From: Chara braunii
Lineage: Eukaryota > Streptophyta > Charophyceae > Charales > Characeae
Direction: 5' to 3'
DNA: 25,936 nucleotides
Assembly (NCBI GenBank): GCA_003427395.1
Contig: BFEA01000052.1
Location: forward strand, 3,829,973-3,855,908
Position numbers and translations under genes: made by a program. Every line of letters starts with the position of its first letter. Position 1 is the first letter of the stretch. Shown here piece after piece: positions 16,442-25,936 of this stretch. The notes beneath the pieces are model-generated. The model ran no database searches, was not told where the DNA came from, and was given only the letters and a program-made list of their open reading frames with translations.

Positions 16442-19165
16442 ATGTCGACAGCCCACCCCACATCATCAGCGACCGCTTCTACCTCTGGAACAGCCCCAGG
16501 CTCTTCCTCAGGTACCACATCAGCCCCCGACTCAGCATCAGGAGCGACATTAAGAGTGACCACAGGTTCCAAAAGAGAACGCAACACAAATGATCAGGAC
16601 CCAAGCCAAGAGGTACTCAATCTCATGATAAAGGAAACACGCGCCAAACCTGAGATCACTAAAGAAGTTATGAAAATCAGCAAGGATGAAGAAACAGAAG
16701 TCGAAGTTTCGGTATATCCAAAGGAACACCTACTTGTGTGAGACAAATTCTTTGAAAAACATACAGTAGTTTGTTCCTTCCCAGCAAAATTGAAACAGTT
16801 GCCTCCCACAGAGAAAAGGAAAAGGGTACGCGACATTCTCCAGAACATGGAAAATCTGCGGGACACTATTCCAAGGATTGCCTTACAACAAAGAGGGAAA
16901 AATGATGTCGCAGTGTTATGCGCTGATCCAGATTACGCTGCCTACCTTTTCTCAGTACAGGCCCTCTACTGTGAAGGATCGGTGGTCTCCATCTCAAAAT
17001 GGAGACCCAACAGTGTTGCAACACAAGGCACCTCAAGACACCGACAGACTTTGATGTACAAACACTTTTGGATCCAGTTTCACAATCTGACTGACGAAGT
17101 TCACCAGATGGTAGAGGACAGACCTACCCCCAGTACCCGCTGGTCAAATGGGTCTCTTCAGCTCCAGGTTTCCTTGCCCCCAGCACCAATTCAAAAATAG
17201 CATGCATCAAACTCAAATGTAAAACCCCACTCAAACTGTCTGACAAATGGTTCTTCAGGACAGACCAAAAGGTCACAACAGTCTACATCTCCACGAGGGC
17301 GAATTCCATGTGCTTCAGACGCAAGATCAAAGGACACATAGAAAATTACCCTCTCTGCCCCCTGAACAGTGAACACGAGAAAAGGGGAAGGTAGAAGGCT
17401 ACACCCTTTAATGTTGATCGATGCAGATGCGATGAAAGGCATCTGGATTATCAATGACCCAACCTACGCGGCCTGGGTCTTCGACGATCTCAAAGACAGC
17501 CTAGCGTGGATATGGACACTAGCGACCTAGAACCAGCATGCAAACCGGACGTCTTCCCCCCACATGGAAGTAGATGGCAAAAAGGAGGAGGCAAAATGAA
17601 TGACAGATCCACACACAGATACAAAAATGTCTCACTTGGCATCGCCGATCACCTAGAACAGACAATGCACAAGAAACAAATTATTAGTGATGTTCACAAC
17701 ATAGGAAGAGAGGCAGAAAATCCTACCTTGAAATCCTGCAGACCAGAAGCGATTTGGAACCAACGAACCTAGACCGAAAAAAGAAGAGTGATTCAGGTCC
17801 AACAAAAAGAAAGAACAGGAACAAAGAGGACGATTCCAAGACAACATGCAAATCTCCTGACAACAAGAAAAGCAAGGACAACAACACTTCAATTGAGACC
17901 AGGGAAAGCGAAATGCATCTGGACATAACACTACTGACGAAAACAGCAACAACAAGCCAATCCACAAGACCCGAAGAGGATCCAAGCAACACCCTTGAAT
18001 GGTTAGACGAATATATTGAAACGCTGAAATCACACAAAGATTTGGACTTGGAAATCAGGCTGACACACGCCAGACAACATCTTGAAAAAAAATTTCAACT
18101 CAATCGTCACAGGCGGATTTCCTACTTCCCCTAATCGCTTCGAGGCGCTGCCAACATAGAACACTTTCTCGGAATTCCTGACCCTTCAATACACGGACCA
18201 GCACAAGGATGCTATGGACACAGGCAACACCACGAAAATCCTCCACACAGACCCACAATCAAGTGAGCAACCAAATGAGTGGCCCAGCTCATACCTACGA
18301 GACAACATGACCACCTTGGACCCAAGTGAGGAAGCATCACCAAAAACCAGCAACAATGAAGAGGACGCAACAAAGGAAATGAAAATGATCTCCCTTGCAA
18401 ACAACTTGTTCAGGCAAAAGAATAATCTAAGAAGGAAAAAAGAAGGCAAATTGTCATTCTTGAAAGGCAAATAAGTTATTTGCAGGAACAAAATCTGGAG
18501 CTGGGAGCATAAACTCATTCCCTCAACAAAATTAATGACCAAAACCCACAAGATCTGACAGTGGCTGCCACACTTGCACGCACACTCTCCCCCACGATCC
18601 CTTTCTTGTCTTTTCGTTACAACACAGACAAAAAGGAATGGCAGATCGCAGTCCGGTCCTCGCTGGGCATCATTGCAGCACAAGGCTCACACAAACGCCT
18701 CAACTTTGTGAGGACAAACATCTCAGAAGATGATCGCCCCTTGGCCCTGAAAGTGATAGAGCACGACAGTCTGGACGTGTTCTGGGATGACGACAACGGG
18801 GAAAGACAGTACATCGACCTGAGGCCTGTACTGGTCCTTTATGACCAGCAGGCTCAACTGAGGGCTTGACATGGAAATCATGGGAGATGATCTGCAAGAT
18901 TCCCTACTCACTCTTGGGTCAGAAAGATGAAGTCGACAGAATCGCCTTCAACACAACGACCTTCATGAGAAAGGAATGGTTGGGCAAGGATGAGGAGGAG
19001 ACCCTGGAGAAATTGAAGAAGGACAAGGAGAGGAAGGAGGAGAAAAGGAGAAGGAAGAGATTGGGAAGAAGACCTCCCACCCCTCCACCTGGGTCGAACA
19101 CCAGTCCGACATCAGGTTTAACGGCCCCGTATAGTTATGGAAGAGCATCCAAACGGTCAAGCTGA
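16442..19165 (+). pseudogene. LINE ORF1 (nucleic-acid-binding protein), broken
   Basis: Frames 16442-17200 (one TGA at 16739), 17197-17394, about 17500-18475, 18476-18869 (TAA at 18510) and 18866-19165 can be read as one decayed ORF of about 900 codons. Features in order: a Ser/Thr/Pro-rich N-terminus; a DUF4283-like stretch near 16940-17100 (GSVVSISKWRP, then FWIQFHNL); a degenerate zinc knuckle at 17311-17358 (CFRRKIKGHIENYPLC, second Cys replaced by Arg); Lys-rich linkers; a coiled coil near 18390-18530 (RQISYLQEQNLELGA); and a KE-rich, basic, proline-containing tail. Such proteins package LINE RNA. The length is unusually large for ORF1, so the middle may hold inserted sequence. Confidence 0.6.
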
Positions 19166-19244
19166 TAGTGGGACAAGCAACAACGCTAAAAGACTTAGAC
19201 CCACAATAGAAGCGGATATCCTTAAGGAAGTCAGAAAACAACCT

Positions 19245-20050
19245 GAAATATCTTGTGTTTCATGGAACATCAACGGTCTGGCCTCCATTTTAGACAACCC
19301 AATCAAATGAAGGAACCTTACTGAAACCATAGGTTGGTTTGGCTCCAACCCCTCAGACATAACATGCCTCCAAAAAACACACCTAACCAATCGTAGTGAC
19401 CACAACAAACTACAACTAGCCATCATCAGAAAATTAACCTGTGTCAAAGCGGCCTTCTGGGCCAAAGCAGCAGAGAACGGCTCAGCAGGGATAGTCATCT
19501 TCCTCCACCAGAAATCGACAGTCAGTGAAGCAATACAAATTCAGAATGCCAGCCAAGACAATTTCTCAGGCAGGTGGATAAAGTTGGACATCAAATTCAA
19601 AGAAGAGGAGATGTTCGTCATAGGAGTCTATCGCCCTAACGCTCTACAAGTCAACCCCCTTCCTACTCACGATCGAACAACATATTCCCTCTCTCACACC
19701 CACCATCATCATGGGTGATTAGAACTTAGTTCATAACCCAAATAGTTCATAACCCAAATCTCGACAAGATCTCTCACTCTCAATACCCCACACCCCAGTC
19801 TAACAACGCAAATCTCAACGACTTCATGGCCAGGAAAAATCTGTTGGACCCTTACCGGCTCCTATATCCCGAAACTAAGAGATATTCATGCATCAGGAAA
19901 ACCTCACAGGGGCGGACATCCTTCTCCATAATAAATTTCTTCCTTACATCAGACTTTTTATCATGGGTCATCCAAGACTGCATCATACATAGCAACCCAT
20001 ATCATAAGGGACTAGATCACAAAGCCATATCCTTAGCCATGAGACTCACT
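19245..20050 (+). other. ORF2 endonuclease domain (APE-type), degenerate
   Basis: Motifs in order: VSWNINGLASI; DITCLQKTHL, where the catalytic Glu of the usual LQETH is Lys; MFVIGVYRPN; TIIMGD followed by TAG and NLV (normally GDWN or GDFN); a SxID-type position now reading FSIINFFLTS (Asp replaced by Asn); and HKGLDHKAISL, where Leu sits at the usual Ser of SDH. At least three conserved positions are altered, besides the stop and the duplication, so the enzyme would be inactive. Confidence 0.8.
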
Positions 20051-20689
20051 AAAGAGGGTTGCACATGGAAGAGTTTCTACCGCTTTAATAATGCCCTCCT
20101 CACCAGCCAAATCTTCCAAATTGAACTACAAACACCATTATTCTCACAAACACAACTACAACCCCACAATAACATTCACACTAAACTTCCCCAAATCATC
20201 AAAAACATTAGCACAAATACAACACAAATATCTAGAAGACTAGCCTCTCATAGAAAAGAAAGAGAGGAATCCCTAAAAAACGCGATAGACATAGCAAAAT
20301 TAAATCTACAGACACACCCGAACTCTGAATTTTACACAGAACTACTCACTAATGCTAAAGAAGAATTGTCTGAATGGACTAAACTAAAGTTCAACGGACT
20401 CCAATTAAGAGTCAGGGTAAAAGACTGTGAACTGAATGAAATAATGTCTGCATTTTTCTTCCAAAAGATCAAAGCCAACTCCAAAAACTCCAAAATAGAA
20501 TGCCTACAAGGCCAGAACGGTAACCCAACTACAGAAACAACAAAACTAGTAAACATAGCAACCAACTTCTACAAAGACCTTTACACCTCCAAGCCACCTA
20601 AGGGATGCAACAACTCAACAAATAGAGCAAGAGAGAAATTCTTGACCCACCTAGACCGATCCATATCTTCAGAAACAGCTGAAACGCTA

Positions 20690-21240
20690 GAAGAACCCAT
20701 AACATTAGAAGAATTACATAAAGCCCGAACGACCTCAAATCCAACAAAGCCCCAGAAGAGACGGACTCTCTACGGAATTTTGGACAACTGGGTGGCACAC
20801 ACTAGGCCCAGTCCTCCTCAGTTTTCTCACTAGAGCATGGGAGGAAGAGACTCTAGGACCAAAACTAAGTACGGAGGTGGTGAGACTCCTATACAAAAAG
20901 GGTAACAAAGGGGACATAAGAAACTACAGACCCATCTCATTACTAAATGTAGCCTACAAAATCCTAGTCAAACTTTTAGCCACCAAAATAAACAAGATCA
21001 CAAGAGGATGCTTCCACCTACCTGAGAAATGATAGATCAATCGAGAGAATTAAAAACATCACAAACGAACGAGGCCAACACCTCCACATCCCCACCACCC
21101 TTCTGTTCGCAGATGATCTTACAGTACTAATCAGAGCATCAAACTACTCCTTTCAAACCCTGATAAGAGCAATGCAAACTTTCCAACTAGCCTCAGAAAT
21201 GAAAGTCAACTGGACCAAGACTATAGGCTGGTGGACCACA
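20690..21240 (+). other. ORF2 reverse transcriptase core with the central palm missing
   Basis: Recognisable are ITLEELHKA and DLKSNKAPEE (with small indels), LLYKKGNKGDIRNYRPISLL followed by NVAYKILVKLLATKI, and then TTLLFADDLTVL with FADD at 21106-21117. Only about 165 nt separate YRPISLL from FADD, whereas L1-type proteins usually have some 150 residues there. The motif A aspartate (DxxKAFD type) and motif B (RQGCPLSP type) are absent. A deletion with its junction near 21024-21050 explains this. Confidence 0.8.
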
Positions 21241-22796
21241 GAAACACCCCCTCCCACAGAACTATCCCCGCCAGGACTATGATGGGCAGATCCTGATTCA
21301 CCAATCCGATTCCAGGGCATTAACCTTAACCTCAAAGGATGCCACCAAACATCGGCAGCGTCACTCCTGTCTTCAATGGTTAATAGGATGCACACCTGGA
21401 AAGCCTCTCACACTTCCCTATTAGGCAGGGTACTGGCACTCAACAATTCGATCCTAGCAATGATGTGGTACTCTACCTCCATATGGTTCTCAGCTTCTGA
21501 CTTCCAAAGTCAGTTAAGGAAAAAAACAGCAGTATTCCTATGGACAGGCAATCCGGACAAGCAAAACTTTATCCACAAGGTGGTCTGGCAGATAGTCACC
21601 AGCCCAAAAAGCAAAGGGGGCTTAGGTCTTATAGATCCAGCCCGACAAATACAAACTTTACAAATCAAATGGGTCATAAGACTAGCCCTACATGACAATT
21701 TACACTGGACTCATTTATCCCTCAACCACATCAGAGAACTCGATCCCTGCTCTTCTCCAACCAACATGACATGCCTCTTTAGATTTTCAATAAATTTTGG
21801 CCACTCCCAAAAGGGAAAGAGAGTCAGACAGACCAAACACTCCAGCGGAACACTAACAACACCCCCCAGACCAAAGCTCTCTGGGAACAAATTTTACACA
21901 CCTGGAGAACCATTTTCCCAGAGAACAGAACAGGTCCAAAGAAAAGAGACGAAGTGCTTAGGCAACTCCTCTTTGGCAACCCATTGATAAAGAACAGTAA
22001 AAGAGAAAGCCTCACAATCTCGAAGTCTGAACCCAAGTGGGGGCAGTGGCTAGAAAAGGGAATATGGCAAATCAAGCACATCTGGGACGAACCAAACAAA
22101 AACTGGGAAACAGAAAGAGACCTATGTGACAAATTAAAAGGAGTATATCACTTACAAACTAACTTAACAAACATAATAGACTGCATCCCCCTACACTGGA
22201 GAGCCCTCCTAAACTCAAAACAAAAACGACAATATGGAGACTGGGCCACCACCATTGACTCCCTATCAATTCAAGAAGTCCTTGAAGTCAAGAACTACGA
22301 ACCCCATAACAAGGAATGGATATGGTGTGACATTTACGCCTTAGAAGAACCAGGAAACCCGGTAAGTTATATCAATACAAAGAGCAGAACAAAAGGAGCA
22401 TTCAAAAGCAACAATCTAAGAAGAATCAAAATCATAGAAAGAGAAAGAAAAAGAGTCTATAAACCCCATATTAATGTCTTCGACCTAGAGTTGGATCCCA
22501 CAAAATGGACATGGAGTCCCCGTTCTAGTTCCATCCTCATCTCCAACTTATGCAAACTAATTGACTACACACCCAAACTAGGATATCGACTTTTCACCAA
22601 ACCCATTTCAATATCCAATACAATACACAACAGGTGGGAAAAGTAGGAACTACAATTAGCCAGCACTCATTTCAAGCTTCCCTGGGCGACAGAAGCTAGC
22701 TAGCCTGGGATGGCTAATAGCCTTCAGAGCAGTCCCTGTAAACAAATGGTTGGCCGTCAAACGCAATCAAGTAAACAGATCCGAACACGATTCCTT

Positions 22797-22841
22797 TTGT
22801 AAGGTATGCAACCTCGATACCCCTGAATCCCTAAACCATTG
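22797..22841 (+). other. ORF2 C-terminal CCHC-like motif
   Basis: FCKVCNLDTPESLNHCF followed by MDWPKARSLW is the zf-RVT type motif that ends many plant LINE ORF2 proteins and helps bind the template RNA. Cys-X2-Cys-X9-His-Cys is present. The Cys usually found just before the PKA word is Trp here and Ser in the related minus-strand copy. Confidence 0.7.
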
Positions 22842-23211
22842 TTTCATGGATTGGCCAAAGGCAAGATCCCTCTGGCAAGCCCTAGAATCGTCATGGCTCA
22901 AAATCTCAGGCTCTTCCCTACTAATCAACCCCGCCACACTATTCCTCGACCTCAACTAATCACCCCCACTCAAAGGATTCAAAGCCTTCCTCGCCTCCCA
23001 AATCAAGAAACGCACCCTATGGGCCATATGAAAAAACAGATGCGACAACACCTTCGATGACCGACTCACCACCCCAAAAAACCCACTCATCATTATCCAA
23101 CAACTAATAGGCACCGAAATTCACGCCCTTTGGAAAAGACAACTCAAGAAGCTCCCAACCGACCCAGACAAAAGAAATCTAATAATCCAAAATTCTCCAC
23201 CTCCAAACTAG

Positions 23212-23663
23212 GCAATGGGCTACTAGGCACTATTAACAACGATAGACTAACTCTCAAGAATTGGCTAACGTTAACACAGATATAAAGTCTCCTTTCAACC
23301 CCCCTACCCTACACACTCAACCCCAATCCACCCTCACACAACCAACTCACCTCCGAACCACCAAAGACCCCTCACCGCCCATCAACCCTACTCCTCGACC
23401 CCACCACGTCTCCCACACCCTCCAGCGGCTGTCCCCACTCCAACACAATCACCGACAATCCCCACTCTCTACCCCTCCCTTAGGCAGGGGTGAAGGGTGG
23501 TACATCCTTCCTTCGGGAAGTAATCAATGCCGTCCTTTGGACCTCCACACCACAAGGGGGAGGAGTGTGAGTGAGTATACGATGTAATCATTTTCGACTT
23601 GCCGGTGGAATAGGAACCGGACTGACGCTCCCCAGAATGGAAAAAGAGCCCGAACCATAAGGT
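23212..23663 (+). other. LINE 3' untranslated region (inferred)
   Basis: C/A-rich DNA after the ORF2 stop, with a CTTCCTTCGGGAAG tetraloop hairpin near 23508-23521 and a CCACAAGGGGG word. The 100-codon frame inside it is a composition artefact. It ends at the ambiguous bases at 23665-23667. Confidence 0.5.
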
Positions 23664-23664
23664 T

Positions 23665-23710
23665 NTNTTTTTTTTTTTTTTTTTTTTTTTAAAAAAAAAG
23701 GGGGGGGGGG
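23665..23710. other. Homopolymer junction, likely assembly artefact
   Basis: N, T, N, then T23, A9 and G11 in direct succession, placed between the 3' region of one LINE and the tail of another. Such stacked homopolymers rarely arise naturally and probably mark a misjoin or low-quality consensus. Confidence 0.75.
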
Positions 23711-23959
23711 AAATCTTCTTCTTCTTCTTTTTTTCAAAGTAGAATCATTTCATTAATAGATTGAAATTCGAGGCCGGGGACCTCACAATTCAACCCGGAG
23801 TTATCCTGGCAGCAATAGCCAGCTTGGCTTATGATGTGACCCAAAAAACAATCACCCGAGGAATTGAGACTTAAGGACTTAAAACCACTGTCTACTGCCT
23901 GTCCTCTGCTTTCTTCTCGTCTACTGGTCCTGCCCTCTGGCTGTAACCTTCTATACTCC

Positions 23960-24200
23960 ACTCGACAACCTTCTATGCTCCTCTCAGCTGTTCTAGCTGT
24001 CAGCTATTCTTAAAGCTTTGGAGGAATGAGGCCATTCCAAAGGCGGCTCTGCCTCTTCAGCTGCCAAACTTTGTGGCTAACTGCTGCCCTGCTTTGTTAA
24101 ACCTTAAACCGCTAGTGCACGGCCCCAGCCTTGCAGATAGTTTTTGTCGCCACAAGCAAAACTCAGGAGCACCGTTGAAAAAAAAAATCTCCGGCCTCTG
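23960..24200 (-). other. 3' UTR of the minus-strand LINE, no gene
   Basis: The DNA between the tail and the 55-bp duplication carries no frame of note. It has two CAACCTTCTATNCTCC words at about 23946 and 23965, a small local duplication, and A8 at 24178-24187. Confidence 0.5.
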
Positions 24201-24313
24201 AAGTGGTGCGGGTTTCATGCTACCCGCGGGCCGATGTGTGGTGGACTGGTGCTTTAAGTGGTGCGGGTTTCATGCTGACACCTGCGTGCCGATGTGTGGT
24301 GCACCGGTGCTTT
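24201..24313 (-). repeat. 55-bp duplication in the LINE 3' UTR
   Basis: Units 24201-24255 and 24256-24313 share AAGTGGTGCGGGTTTCATGC, then GCCGATGTGTGGTG and a GGTGCTTT end, with a short diverged middle. They lie just downstream of the ORF2 stop of the minus-strand LINE. Duplicated structures in LINE 3' UTRs can serve in recognition by the reverse transcriptase; here that is only an inference. Confidence 0.85.
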
Positions 24314-24345
24314 AAGGCTTAAACCCTTTTCCCCCGAAGGGACGT

Positions 24346-25659
24346 CTACTGTCTAAACCCTAAGCCCTTACATGTTCCCTCCGGGTCTCCCCATGCGAGT
24401 CTGAGGGTGTCGCCCATTACGGTCCCTAGTTTGCTGCTGCCCAGCATGTCCTTGGTGAATTTGTCCACGATGTCTTGTTTCTTGGTGGGGTCTTCTTTGA
24501 TGCGCTTCCTCGCTCTGCGCCAGTCAGAATGGTATTCTGCTAGCAGGGTCTGGATTAGGCCTTCCCATGCTTCGTCCGGCGGTGTTGTTTGCACAGCAAT
24601 TGTCTGCTTGCAGCATCTCTTCCAGATTGCCCACAATGTTAGGTGGCGGAGTCTTCGGTAGAGCGTGCGCTTCTACTTCTCCTGCAACTGTGGTTCTTGG
24701 AGGCCGCTGAGTGTTGCGACCGGGCTGTCCGGCAGGGGGGTAGATGCAGCTGATCCCCAGAGGTTGGCTGCTCTGGTCCAGAGTTGAACAGCGTGGGGGC
24801 TGGTGAGCAGGCAATGCTGCAGGCCCTTTGCGGTGGCCCACTCACAGAGGGCACAAATTTTGTCAAAATCTCCCTGGGCTGCAGCCGATCTATGTTTGCT
24901 GAGCCACTTGTTGACCGGTAGAGTGTGGTAGTAGATCAGCCACCGCATGCTTCTAACTCTTGTGTTCTGGATTGACAGTGGCACCTGCCAGGATATTTTG
25001 GTCAGGCTCCCCACACCCCCGACGAGTTGCTTGTCCCATTGCTGCATGAGGGTTTGCTCTGTGTTGGACGACCTTCTTCACAGTCTGTAGCCCAGTCTTG
25101 TAGTGTAGTCCAAGATGCTGATCCGGGGCTCCACTCTCCCTGTGGCGGTAGTCGTCTTCCAAGCCCATTTTTCCCGGCCGATTTCTAGGTCCTGTTTACT
25201 TGTCGTGGGGTTGTATATTCTGTACTTCTCGTCTTCCGCCACTCGGACTCTCCTGAGGAGATGGGGTTTAGACGTGACCCGTGCCTGGATCACCTTGGCG
25301 ATTGTGCTGACTGTCTGACCTGGTTTTTCTATGTCATGCGTCGTCCACAGCGCCCATTCTTCTGACGGGCCCCCCCTTTTGACGTACAACAGTGCTTCGG
25401 TTGGGGTATCCTCCCAGGACCATGTTGCCCAGTCCCCCATCTTCCACTTGGCCGGGTGCAGTAACAATGCCAGGCAGTCTTGCGGGATTGATAGCCGCAC
25501 AGCGTTGAGGTTTGCCTGCAGGTTGTGGCAACCCTTGAGTGTCTCCCTGAGTTCCGTGTGTGTCTTCCATCTGTTGTGTTGCTCAACAGATGGTATCCTG
25601 GTCTGTTGTATTCGTCCTGCAGGAGTCTTTTCAACAGTTTTGATATTCCAGAAGTTTTA
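24346..25659 (-). pseudogene. LINE ORF2 C-terminal third, two in-frame stops
   Basis: One reading frame runs from about 25659 to the TAG at 24346-24348 (about 437 codons), broken only by TGA at 25078-25080 and TAG at 24673-24675. Order: RETLKGCHNLQANLN, KMGDWATWSW, LRRVRVAEDEKYRIYNP, a KWAW word, ISILDYTTRLGYRL, then past the first stop MRWLIYYHTLPVNKWL, ICALCEWATAKGLQHC, and past the second RTLYRRLRHLTLWAIWKRCC. Each block has a counterpart in the plus-strand LINE (KLKGVYHLQTNL, YGDWATTIDS, KLIDYTPKLGYRL, VPVNKWL, CKVCNLDTPESLNHC, LWAI). The endonuclease and reverse transcriptase are lost by 5' truncation. Confidence 0.8.
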
Positions 25660-25727
25660 TACTAGATTCAGTTCTCAGCCGAAGCGGGGTAATGGCCCCG
25701 GCATTTCAAACTGTTCTGTATACATTC

Positions 25728-25915
25728 ATAAGGGACGCTGGGCTTGGTTCCCAGCACATGCGGCTCCCCACAAATAGATTGGAGCATATATATATTGTCA
25801 CATCACTACAAACTAAAAGAGCGCACTTTGCGGAACAAAGAATAAAAGCAAAAAACGGGCACAGTGATAACATGCAAAAATAAAAATAAAAAGAAAAACA
25901 AAAAGAAAAAACAAG
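25728..25915 (+). mobile_element. Family X retroposon 3' end, copy 6
   Basis: GGGACGCTGGG, then GGTTCCCAGCACATGCGG and CTCCCCACAAATAGATTGG match copy 1 nearly base for base. About 80 bases of less similar DNA with a TATATATAT word then lead into an A-rich tail (25870-25915). It lies immediately upstream of the truncated minus-strand LINE, in opposite orientation. Copies 1 and 6 are the most alike, so they may be the youngest. Confidence 0.65.
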
Positions 25916-25936
25916 GGCAGATTGAAACCATTAAAT

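Larger units (their letters stand above)
19137..23211 (+). pseudogene. LINE ORF2 (endonuclease / reverse transcriptase), broken
   Basis: The ATG at 19137 lies 29 nt inside the end of ORF1. Domain order is APE-type endonuclease (about 19245-20050), reverse transcriptase (about 20690-21240), an L1-type post-RT segment (VFLWTG, then SPKSKGGLGLIDPARQIQ), a segment shared with the minus-strand LINE (about 22120-22610), a CX2CX9HC motif (about 22797-22841) and a C-terminal LWAI tail. Lesions: TGA 19308, a frameshift near 19660, TAG 19720, a 16-bp duplication at 19728-19759, frameshifts near 20735 and 20780, a palm deletion near 21030, TGA 21280, frameshifts near 21800-21950 and 22650, TAA 22957 and TGA 23029. 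The final stop is TAG 23209-23211. In life it would nick DNA and reverse-transcribe LINE RNA in the nucleus. Confidence 0.85.
15681..23663 (+). mobile_element. L1-type LINE, near full length, inactivated
   Basis: The order is monomer array, ORF1 (16442-19165), ORF2 (19137-23211) and a 3' region to about 23663, all on the plus strand. ORF2 has endonuclease, reverse transcriptase and a C-terminal CCHC-like motif without RNase H. At least ten disabling changes are visible, so the copy is old. The 5' limit is uncertain: the 83-bp duplication at 15466 may belong to it. The 3' limit is obscured by a homopolymer junction with Ns at 23665-23710. Any poly-A tail is therefore not readable and no target-site duplication can be assigned. 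Confidence 0.75.
23711..25660 (-). mobile_element. 5'-truncated LINE copy, related to the plus-strand LINE
   Basis: On the minus strand it contains the last third of ORF2 (25659-24346), a 3' UTR of about 600 bp (24345-23736) and an A-rich/(GAA)n tail seen as TCTTCTTCTTCTTTTTTTC at 23714-23735. 5' truncation with a retained tail is typical of LINE insertions. The protein aligns along its full length with the plus-strand ORF2 C-terminus but is clearly diverged, so this is a different subfamily. The copy is less damaged than the plus-strand one. Confidence 0.8.

Noticed and set aside
16442-23211. Recoded stop codons (alternative genetic code) in the LINE
   Set aside because: TGA, TAG and TAA all interrupt the frame, together with frameshifts and a deletion; simple decay explains it.
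25728-25790. tRNA-derived SINE (GGTTCCCAGC as a B box)
   Set aside because: The stem-loop phase does not match a T arm (the loop is CTTGGTT, not TTCRANY) and no A box lies at the right distance.

Overview
The window looks like nuclear DNA of a large, repeat-rich eukaryotic genome. The evidence is (TG)n, (GA)n, (CAT)n and (GT)n microsatellites, a 990-base assembly gap, single Ns beside simple repeats, splice-like signals, and several generations of decayed retrotransposons. A streptophyte (plant or charophyte-alga lineage) is my best guess: the LINE ORF1 has a DUF4283-like segment and degenerate zinc knuckle typical of plant LINEs, and AAACCCTAA telo-boxes occur near 3.97 kb. The species cannot be fixed from the sequence. 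I see no tRNA, rRNA, CRISPR array or bacterial-type operon.

Layout. 1-4560: a microsatellite, gene-poor DNA, a pyrimidine-rich open stretch, a GC-rich island with a perfect 26-bp palindrome, a telo-box cluster and an A-rich tract. 4575-9550: a mosaic of short retroposon 3' ends (called family X here), two loci of another short repeat (family Y), a LINE ORF2 remnant, a group II intron maturase-like remnant, a Ty3/gypsy reverse transcriptase remnant interrupted by an X copy, and two exon-like segments that may be the only host coding DNA. 9600-15460: low-complexity tracts, the gap, a third Y copy and no convincing gene.

15466-23663: an almost full-length but dead plus-strand LINE. It has an array of hairpin-bearing monomers of about 95 bp, ORF1 (16442-19165), and ORF2 (19137-23211) with APE-type endonuclease, a reverse transcriptase that has lost its central palm, and a C-terminal CCHC-like motif. 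23711-25660: the 3' third of a related minus-strand LINE, ending in a (GAA)n/A tail, with only two in-frame stops.

The window is therefore mainly a record of retrotransposition. The observations most worth following are (1) the hairpin monomer array upstream of LINE ORF1, with the same motif on the opposite strand at 4.2 kb; (2) family X, of which one copy has a perfect 12-bp target-site duplication; (3) a protein segment shared by both LINE copies between the reverse transcriptase and the CCHC-like motif; and (4) the maturase-like remnant. All were found by eye, with no database search.
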